A program made the translations under genes and the position numbers. A DNA stretch of 26,559 bases from Bondarzewia mesenterica (Eukaryota; Basidiomycota; Agaricomycetes; Russulales; Bondarzewiaceae): positions 1 through 26,559 of the forward strand of contig SGPL01000455.1 of assembly GCA_004802705.1 (NCBI GenBank), given 5' to 3'. A model generated the notes under the pieces. That model had not been told where the DNA came from. It made no database searches and was given only the letters and a program-made list of their open reading frames with translations. Positions 19,861 through 26,559 of this stretch are shown in pieces (the first letter of the stretch is position 1; every line of letters begins with the position of its first letter).

Positions 19861-21976
19861 GTTGGATATACGGGGGAAAACAGGCTACGGGTTCGCTACA
19901 GCTTTGGAATCGCATTTTATATCGTTTGCCAGAGTTCTTCTCTGGATCTTCTTCATATTGTTTCCGGCACCCGGCAGTCGGCTGCCTTGATGTTGATAAA
20001 TTCTTCCTCATTTGCCGATAATCCAGGTGCACCTGCTCCGAGTCTCTACCTGTCTCTACCCCTTCGCCTTCCTTCGCGAACTCCTGACAACTACTTTTTG
20101 ATTGTAATAATAACATACTGATACGTACCCAATACGTACCGCCTCCGGGATTAAACCCCGAAACAATTCAAACGAAAGATTGTCCGTCATCAAGATAGAC
20201 TCATAAAGGGCCCGTGGATGGCAGAATTCAGATTATCTTGACAAAAGCGGGTGGAGTCGTGTATCATTTTCTCCCGCCTATCATACATGAGTGGACAGCG
20301 GACTCTTCCGCGTCGGAAGGGCATAAAGATACGTAATAAGTAGGTCCTACGGAATCTAAAATGATCATATGAGAGCATGAGTCGGTCTTCAAGCTTCTCG
20401 GGACCTCGAACTTCCAGGCAATCGATCTTATGTACATGCCTACCAATGACAAGTTGTTGCCACGTTGATTGCCGCCAACTGCGAGCTCCGAGTCTCCTTG
20501 AAAATGTGTCTATGTGGGACGCATTTCTTGGACAGAGAGAAAAAGTACAGGTCAGAATCTGTGTTGAGGACTTCTGTTGAAAACGATGCAAACAGGTTGA
20601 CCATCTTTCCGAACCCCGGATACAGTGGGCCATACTTGAGCCGGCAGTTAACGCGCGCTTGCAAACCGAGGAAGAGGGGAACAGCAGTTGACAGGCGGCG
20701 ATTGCTTACGAGGTTCATGCGTGCTTCGACAGGCGGATAGAGGCGTTGTTCCTTTATTTTGGTTTTCTTTATTTTAGTTATCGGGAGCGCCTTCAGGTCA
20801 GGCCTTTTGCCTGTTGAGGTTGGCATCATGCTACGGGGTGTTGCGCGGGGCAGGACTCACGAGCTTGATTTTGATTGTCCGTATACTAATAGAGCACATG
20901 AAGATTAAGTGGATATCGTGCGAAGCTGTCGTAGAACGGCCGGATGCTTTCGCTGCAACTCATGGCCGGCCGAAGCTGGAGAAGGACGATATCTGCTGAT
21001 TCATGAAGAAGCGTCACTCTGGACCATGGCTCATAAGTATGACCGTTGGGTGGACATGTTCCGAGGATGCGCAGACAATATGACCTCTGGAATTTTGCCT
21101 TCGATGGTACTTGGACGGAAAAACTCGGGCCATCAGAATCAGGGTTGTGGACATAATGGATAACGTTGTTTACCAGCAGTAACCAGCCAGTTACCAGGTC
21201 ACGATGCCAGAGAAAATCGCGATGAGATCAGAAGAAAAAAAAGCGCTTGTCAAGAGAAGAATCGTCGATTCTGATTCTCGATGAAAAGTCACATGACCGA
21301 GAGAAGGAAGAACTCTCAAAGGATCACATGTGCGCGCTCATGGTCAAAGTAATGCTTAGAGCCAAACCCAGCGTTACATACCGTGGTATGGACTATGATA
21401 CATCTGGATGCAGAATACGACACATTCATCGTGACAGATTCCGGTTTAAGAAATAACTGTAACCATGTATGCAGTCAGAGACAAAGCACTCGAGAGTTCA
21501 GAAGGGACAATCTCACCATGATTGGACCCCCTTCCCCCCAATTAATTACACCTAAGAGCACGCATATTTACCAATACGCCGCGTGCGCTCCTAAAGCACC
21601 TAAATACCCTCGTTTCTGCCCTTACGAGCACTCCTTTGATAACCTGATTTCGAACCGATGCAAAAGATACCAAATCGTCTGCGGGAATGCGATGGCGGCG
21701 TCACCGGGATTGGCACGCTCTCCATCTCATCTTCGCCTTCATCTTCTGTGATTGAATCTAGATCCGTCGTCTGCCAGTGCCGTCGCGGGGAGCGTGTGCG
21801 CGCGTAAATGCGAGTGTCAGTACGGCGCAGTGTGCGTCCCCGGTCAGGAGGTGGAGGTGACGGTTCATAAGGCTGTGCGACAGTCTCATGTCGCCACGGC
21901 AGTTTTGAGGGAGCTGATGCACACAGGAATCAGCGACGGAGTAAGTCTGAAAAGGGATAACAAAACTCACGAGGCA
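19861..21976. other. Two-kilobase region without a supported gene
   Basis: Open frames here are short, overlap on both strands, and cannot be joined to neighbours through plausible introns. The best is a 147-codon minus-strand frame (20633-20190), overlapped by another of similar quality (20829-20440), which argues against both. Composition is closer to AT/GC balance than in the genes. Small features are a direct repeat ATACGTACC at 20121-20129 and 20132-20140, followed by a weak CGGG/CCCG stem near 20146-20160; and GTAAC/GTTAC inverted copies near 21179-21194. I found no transposase, reverse transcriptase or terminal repeat. It may be old decayed sequence or hold non-coding RNA. Confidence 0.45.
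20121..20140. repeat. Direct repeat ATACGTACC, two copies with an 11-base period
   Basis: The nine-mer ATACGTACC occurs at 20121-20129 and again at 20132-20140. It is about 260 bases upstream of the methyltransferase start on the minus strand, so it could be a promoter element of that gene. Two copies are weak evidence. Confidence 0.45.
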
Positions 21977-22687
21977 TTAAAGAAGGGGGGGGCGGGAGTT
22001 GGTCGCTTGGTCCGGGTTGTTCGGCCATGAGCTATGGCATGAGACGAAAAAGACGGTAGGATTGACAACGACGGTGAGGTGCTCGGCGATGATGTCTCCG
22101 ATGAGCCATCTCCGTTGCATATTACAAGCCACGAAGAAACCGGACGCAACAGTACATTTGTCCGGTCTCGTATAGAAAGTGTCAGCAAGGGCAACTGTGC
22201 AACGAGGGCAAATGAAAACGAGGGAATTTTGGTTACCTCTGCGAACTGAGTCGGCAATGTCGTCCTGGCGCTCTTTCAGTGCTCTTAGGATCTCAAAATA
22301 GACCGACTTGTACTCTTGTAAATACGGTGGACACGGTGAGAAAGTATAGAGCCTGATGTTCGTCCGTAGGAGGGTGGCCCGTGAGATCTTAGCACACAGA
22401 GGACGCGAGAAGATATGTAAGGGACGCTGAAACTACTGCAAGAAGATCAGAAGTTACCTCTATCAATGCGATGATCTGAAGAAAAGATATGAATCGCCTG
22501 CGATCATATGAGAGGGAAAGTGATGAAACCCTACCTTTTTTGATTGTCGGTAAAACATTTCTGTGGAGAGTGTGCGAATGGTATTTAAGAGCGATTCCGC
22601 AGCGGTCATAAAGAGCCGCAAAGAGCTCAGACACTGCGCAAGCTTCTTGGCCTCGATCTGTAAATCTGCTATAGGAAAAAGGGACAT
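21977..22687 (-). CDS. Unrecognised protein of about 179 residues (four exons)
   Basis: The model joins 22687-22535, 22475-22458, 22387-22237 and 22194-21977 in phase, ending TAA at 21979-21977. The first exon reads MSLFPIADLQIEAKKLAQCL and on to MFYRQSKK, an amphipathic, probably helical segment. The second exon is only 18 bases (IIALIE). The third reads RATLLRTNIRLYTFSPCPPY and EYKSVYFEILRALKERQDD. The fourth reads TFYTRPDKCTVASGFFVAC and MQRRWLIGDIIAEHL. The composition and motif-rich look suggest a conserved protein, but I cannot name the family. Weak points: the acceptor of intron 2 is AAG, intron 3 is only 42 bases, and an alternative fourth exon in another frame (Ser/Pro-rich) is open nearly as far, so the C-terminus is uncertain. 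A seven-G run near 21985 could also hide an error. Confidence 0.5.
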
Positions 22688-23281
22688 GACGAAGCGGGAG
22701 TGGAAGTGTGGGTTTAAAAGAGAGAAAGGGGAGAGAGGAGGCAGAAGGAAGACGAGTGGCGGGGAGAAACAAGGAGATGGCGAGTGCCGCACAGCGTTTC
22801 TATAACGTGTCCATAATAAAAACACAAGTCCAGTCGCAGGGGCCGCACTGCTGGCCCTCAGTTGCACGGTATGTTCCGGCAGCGCGGAGGCTTTCCGCGC
22901 GTCGACCGCCTGCTTGATGATGCGGCATCCAACCTACTCAGTGCATGCCTAGCCTCAAGACCTGCCTCACTTGCGTCCATCAAACACAGACTCGCACAGG
23001 AACGCCCGCCGAGGAACACTGCGAGAGCCGACCAGGCTCTTTGCGGCCGTCTTCCAAACAATCCGGAAGCCTTCCAGTGCCTCACGTGAGTCGTTCGCGG
23101 AGTCATTCTCCGGCCGGATTCGGCCACTACCGCTTCATTCACTCCACGGCGCAAACTTGTGTAAATAACGCGTCCGGAGCGTTCACTATTACTATCGTGT
23201 CAAACCAGAACAGCTGTTGTACGCTCATCTCACCTCGCTTTCTTGACTGTTGTGCTGTAGCAGATTGTGTTGTGCGTCGTC
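22688..23281. other. Divergent region between the unrecognised gene and Mcm10
   Basis: The promoters of both genes should lie here. The centre (about 22860-23130) is GC-rich and holds overlapping frames on both strands. The most readable is a 72-codon plus-strand frame listed separately. Downstream of it, a T-rich stretch at 23190-23280 leads into the Mcm10 start. No core promoter element is identified. Confidence 0.45.
22871..23089 (+). CDS. Possible small ORF of 72 codons, unknown function
   Basis: An ATG at 22871 opens a frame to TGA at 23087-23089, immediately at a good donor-like sequence (CAC, then GTGAGT at 23085). The beginning reads MFRQRGGFPRVDRLLDDAAS, and the composition is Arg/Ala/Leu-rich. 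It could be a small protein, an upstream exon, or chance in GC-rich promoter DNA. A 98-codon frame overlaps on the other strand, which weakens it. No motif is recognised. Confidence 0.2.
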   Translation: MFRQRGGFPRVDRLLDDAASNLLSACLASRPASLASIKHRLAQERPPRNTARADQALCGRLPNNPEAFQCLT

Positions 23282-26206
23282 ATGGACTCTGCTGCCAGCC
23301 GGAAGCTGCAGGAGGAAAGGAGGCAGGCTGATATCCGCAAACAGATTGCGGCTTTACAAGCACAGCTCAACGACCCCTCCAGTGCGGGGACCAGTGCTGC
23401 ACTCAGTGGATTTGAATCTCCGAAGCGCAAACGCAACAATGGCACTTTGCTGGCACCAGCCACTCCCTCTCCAAGTATGAGAATTTGTATTTTATATATA
23501 TATATATCACAGAATTATCTCATCTGTCGTACCACAGAGAAGCGAAAGATAATTTCCGAATCAACAGCTGGGGATAAGAGTGGCATACCAAAGGCAGCTG
23601 TGCGCCCCACTGATACGAGACCAGCTTCGGAAGCTAGGAGGAGCTCTGCTGTATCATCCAGTGCAGCAAAACCTTCGGTTGTCACTGACCATCCGAGGCC
23701 CTCTCCACAACTTTCTAATGTGCTCAGTAAGCTTTCTCAACTGGGCGGGCGCTCTCAAAAACCTGCACACCCTGAAATTACCGATCGCTCTTCGTCCTTT
23801 ACTGAGAAATCTATGTAAGGAACGCACCATTGTGAACTTACAATGATTGACGCCTGTGCTATGATTCTCAGCCCGAAGGATGTTAAGGAAGCATTGACAC
23901 CTGGCGACGCTCCTTCACGGGATGACCGGCTTGCTCTTATTGAAGACCTAGAACCGGGCCCCGTAGACCACAAACCTCCTTTTGATGACCCACTCTTCGA
24001 GAAGCTGGAGCCCTACTCAGGCATCCACCTTTCGTACGTATCTTCTCATCATCATAACTTATCGTCCAATATGGCCGCTTACATTCACGTGCCCGGATTA
24101 ATTTTCATATATCAAGTTCCCGCGCGATCTCCCACGAGGACGTCCAAGAGTACTTAACAGGACGTTTCTACCTCTCCCCCTCCAGGCTCTACTCCGTCAT
24201 CCGCCTTTTGCCCAATAAACAAGGCTACGATGTCCCCGTGCCAGGCGATTGGGTCACCATCGCGGTCGTGGCGGAGCGCGGGCCTATCAAACTCTCTCGC
24301 GCCCCCGTGGCGACGAATCGCACCGATGAACAGGACGACGATGCCGAGCACAAGGATTCCAGCGCGCCGCACGACAGACCACAGAAGGACAATCGGATTC
24401 GCAAAGGCAAGGACAAGGACGACGCCAAGGATGGCTCGTACAAAACCTCTAGCCGCAAATATGTCAACCTCAAGCTCATTGACTTCGGCGCGCGTTCGAA
24501 GACCTCTGCTACGGGTGGCAAGTCTGTCATCCGCGGCGACGCATTCTTGACCTTGTTGCTATTTGAATCGGACAGTTTTGATCTTGTCACGAAAGAGGAG
24601 GGGGGAAGGAAGCAGAAGATCTACAAAGGGGGGAGCAAGGGTGCGTTTGAGTCCATGGCTAAGTTGAAGGAGGGCTCAGTCGTGGCGCTGCTCAATCCAA
24701 GAGTATTAAAGCCATTCCAGGTGCGTGAATTCTCTTTTTGCTTGACGAAGGCGACAAGAAGACATCTCTGATCAGAGCATTATATGACCTCTCCGTATGT
24801 CATTGGACATAACCGCAGCGCTCGGCGGACACACCACATCCCACGAACAATATCCTTGCGTTGACACCAGAGTCTGCTGGATCTGTAGCAGTCATCGGAC
24901 ATGCCCGTGATCTGGGGATGTGTACGGTCGTGAAGCGGGACGGCAAGGTGTGCGGAAGCTGGTGCGACAAGAAAGTGAGTGACGTGTGCGATTACCATGT
25001 GCAGAAGGCTGTTGAGAGGCGGAGGGCCGGGAGGGCCGAGTTCTCCATCGGGTACGTACACCTCTCTATGTCGTTTTTGCGCATGCCCGTCACGCTGAAC
25101 GGAGAGTTGCTAATATTGTTTCGTCGTCGGGCTCCAGGACATCCGGTCTGTCGACAGCGGCGCCGAAGCGCAAACCCGCCTATGATCCTGCACAGAAGTG
25201 GGGCCTCAAACCAGATCCCGACAAAGGCTCCCTCGCACCGAACGATGGCGGAGGAGCCACGTACATCGTCTCTGGCCATGTTGTTTCTAGCTCGCAGTCG
25301 CGTGGACTCTTTGTAGGAGAGAGCCTAGGCCGAGATGCGCAGGCCAAGGCGCAGCGCAAGGCGACGTTACGAGAAACGGACAATACGTTGAAGAAATTGT
25401 TGGAGCGGGATAGGGAGGGGATGAAGGCGGTTACAAAGGCAAGGGAGTATGCGGAGAAGATGAAGGAGCAGGGGAAAGTAACCAAGAGCAAGGAGAAGGT
25501 TGGGGGTAAGAGGGCAACGAAGGAAGGTGAAAAACAGAGAGGGAACGGGAAGGAGAAAGAGAAAGAGGGCACGAAGCCGCGCCGGCACCGAAGAATGCAT
25601 ATTCCGTGGATGTGATACGAAAGATTGGGTTTGACCCGACCATGAAACCCGGGCAGCGTCGGGACGAGGATTCGAGCATTCAGACGAAGGCATGCGATTT
25701 ACTCACAAGGTTCTCCCACAATTATCGCTGATATTTTCTTATCCTCTTAGCTTCGGGAGATTGCTCTAGCGCGATCCTCCAAGGACATTGAGCTGGGATC
25801 ACGACCTGGAAGACAGCGGTCCGCGGTATCTGCCCCGCCTCGTCGCACTATACCCATGCCGACGGAGATGCATGCTGGGAACGACCTGCCCGAGATTAGC
25901 GATGATGAACTGGAGAGAGAAGAGAAGGCGATATTTGGAAAATCGCTGGAGAGCCCACCCAAATTGGTGTACCTGGACAGCAGCGATGCAAATGTGGAAC
26001 CAGAGGACGAAGAATCGATGAGAGAACCATCAGATCATATGGTAGACCTCAACAGTGAAGACGAGGAAGGGGTTTCATCAAACGAAGCGTCGGTGGCAAT
26101 GGGTGATCCCGACAGCAGCGACGAGGAGTTTCAGAGAGTGTTCGGGAAATCAGGGTCGGAGTCCCCGAGAGGCGTGGTGGAATTGGGTGATAGGGATGAT
26201 GAATGA
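23282..26206 (+). CDS. MCM10: DNA replication initiation factor Mcm10, with an apparent one-base frameshift
   Basis: Seven exons: 23282-23474, 23538-23814, 23872-24033, 24117-24720, 24819-25051, 25138-25689, 25751-26206; about 824 residues if the break is ignored. Mcm10 binds single-stranded DNA and activates the CMG helicase at origins. The N-terminus is a coiled coil (RKLQEERRQADIRKQIAALQ). The OB-fold domain starts at about residue 205 (YLTGRFYLSPSRLYSVIRLL, VPGDWVTIAVVAERGPIKLS) and carries a charged Lys/Asp insertion before YVNLKLIDFG. The zinc finger C447-x9-C457-x11-C469-x2-H472 is intact, followed by RRRAGRAEFS. Further on are GLFVGESLGRDAQAKAQRKA and the conserved YSVDVIRKIGFDPT. Between these, near 25577-25590 in a Lys/Glu-rich linker, the frame must shift by one lost base; as written it stops at 25613-25615. 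The intron at 25690-25750 is GC-AG. The acidic tail holds SDEE-type sites. Confidence 0.93.
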
Positions 26207-26559
26207 GGGGCTTATGGCGGATGATCATCTCCGGCTGACACTGACTCCTGACTTATTGCATCGTTTTGGATTTTATCATGGACAGCATCTAGCAATTGTA
26301 ATTTATGAACAACATGAACTTTTCATCAATGCATGCTACATTTGTTATCCAGGACCCCCGGCAACCCACCANAATGTATGTTCCGCCAAAACATGCAAAC
26401 TACCGTGAGCTGGGGGGTGCCTGGCGGCGCCGTCTGACTACCGGAAATCGCAGAGACCTCCGGAGAAGGTCGTTTTCTACCGGAAATCGGATCAGACATC
26501 AAAAAAATCGTAAAAAATCGCAAAAAATCGTAAAAAAAAATCGTTTCGCGTCCTGCACA
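26207..26559. other. Non-coding right end of the window
   Basis: This follows the Mcm10 stop. The first 130 bases look like a 3' untranslated region. One base at 26372 is undetermined (N). From about 26430 the sequence becomes repetitive, as described in the repeat entry. Open frames here are short and without motifs. Confidence 0.6.
26432..26543. repeat. AAATCG repeat cluster with phased A-tracts at the window edge
   Basis: The hexamer AAATCG occurs six times in 100 bases: 26445-26450, 26484-26489, 26505-26510, 26515-26520, 26525-26530 and 26538-26543. The first two are part of a 13-base direct repeat CTACCGGAAATCG (26438-26450 and 26477-26489). That pair is bracketed by inverted GTCTGA (26432-26437) and TCAGAC (26492-26497). 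The last four follow A-runs of six to nine bases; the first three of these repeat at exactly ten bases, close to one helix turn, which predicts bent DNA. It may be the edge of a satellite, a mobile element terminus or a replication-related element. The window ends before this can be decided. Confidence 0.7.

Noticed and set aside
20121..20175. A stem-loop on the minus strand resembling a tRNA T-arm (TCGGG, seven-base loop, CCCGG)
   Set aside because: The loop does not fit the conserved TTCRANY pattern and no anticodon or acceptor stem pairs around it.
20190..20633. A 147-codon minus-strand frame upstream of the methyltransferase gene
   Set aside because: Another frame of similar length overlaps it (20829-20440), neither has a recognisable motif, and no plausible introns extend either one.
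23490..23510. A short TA dinucleotide run
   Set aside because: It is in the first intron of Mcm10, only about eight units long, and an ordinary microsatellite.

Overview
The window is nuclear DNA from a filamentous fungus, most likely a basidiomycete of the Agaricomycetes type. The genes are broken by many short GT-AG introns, mostly about 45 to 75 bases. Gene products are typically fungal, spacing is tight on both strands, and codon use is GC-leaning. All gene models below were built by hand: conserved protein segments were joined across introns with the reading phase checked at each junction. No database search was possible.

Layout, left to right. (1) 1-266: 3' end of an unidentified gene. 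(2) 836-1459: intact two-exon GNAT acetyltransferase, followed at 2121-2666 by a decayed paralogue that still shows the same exon/intron layout. (3) About 2953-4211: two weakly supported small multi-exon models. (4) 7114-4401 (minus): a 17-exon NCS1-family nucleobase/vitamin transporter, including a 7-base exon. (5) 8472-9795 (plus): a class II aldolase-family protein with an apparent frameshift. The 1.36 kb between (4) and (5) is a divergent promoter region holding a 14-bp palindrome flanked by a 12-bp direct repeat. (6) 13210-10726 (minus): a PPR-like, probably mitochondrial protein with an apparent frameshift in a nine-base homopolymer. (7) 13522-14499 (plus): an RRM/SR-type RNA-binding protein. 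(8) 14807-16584 (plus): a RING-CH (MARCH-type) membrane ubiquitin ligase. (9) 18644-16858 (minus): translation initiation factor eIF2 gamma. (10) 19860-19082 (minus): isoprenylcysteine carboxyl methyltransferase (Ste14 type). (11) 19861-21976: about 2 kb with no gene I can support. (12) 22687-21977 (minus): an unrecognised four-exon protein of about 179 residues. (13) 23282-26206 (plus): DNA replication factor Mcm10, with an apparent one-base frameshift and a GC-AG intron. (14) 26207-26559: non-coding, ending in an AAATCG-repeat and phased A-tract region at the window edge.

The genes do not form one pathway. Most are housekeeping functions (translation initiation, replication, splicing, prenyl-protein methylation, organellar RNA biology, ubiquitylation), with a few accessory metabolic genes on the left. 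I see no gene cluster, CRISPR array, intact transposon or obvious new system. The notable points concern gene structure: micro-exons in three genes, frequent AAG 3' splice sites, a decayed tandem acetyltransferase, three apparent frameshifts (possibly draft-assembly errors; there is also an N at 26372), and the repeat-rich right end.
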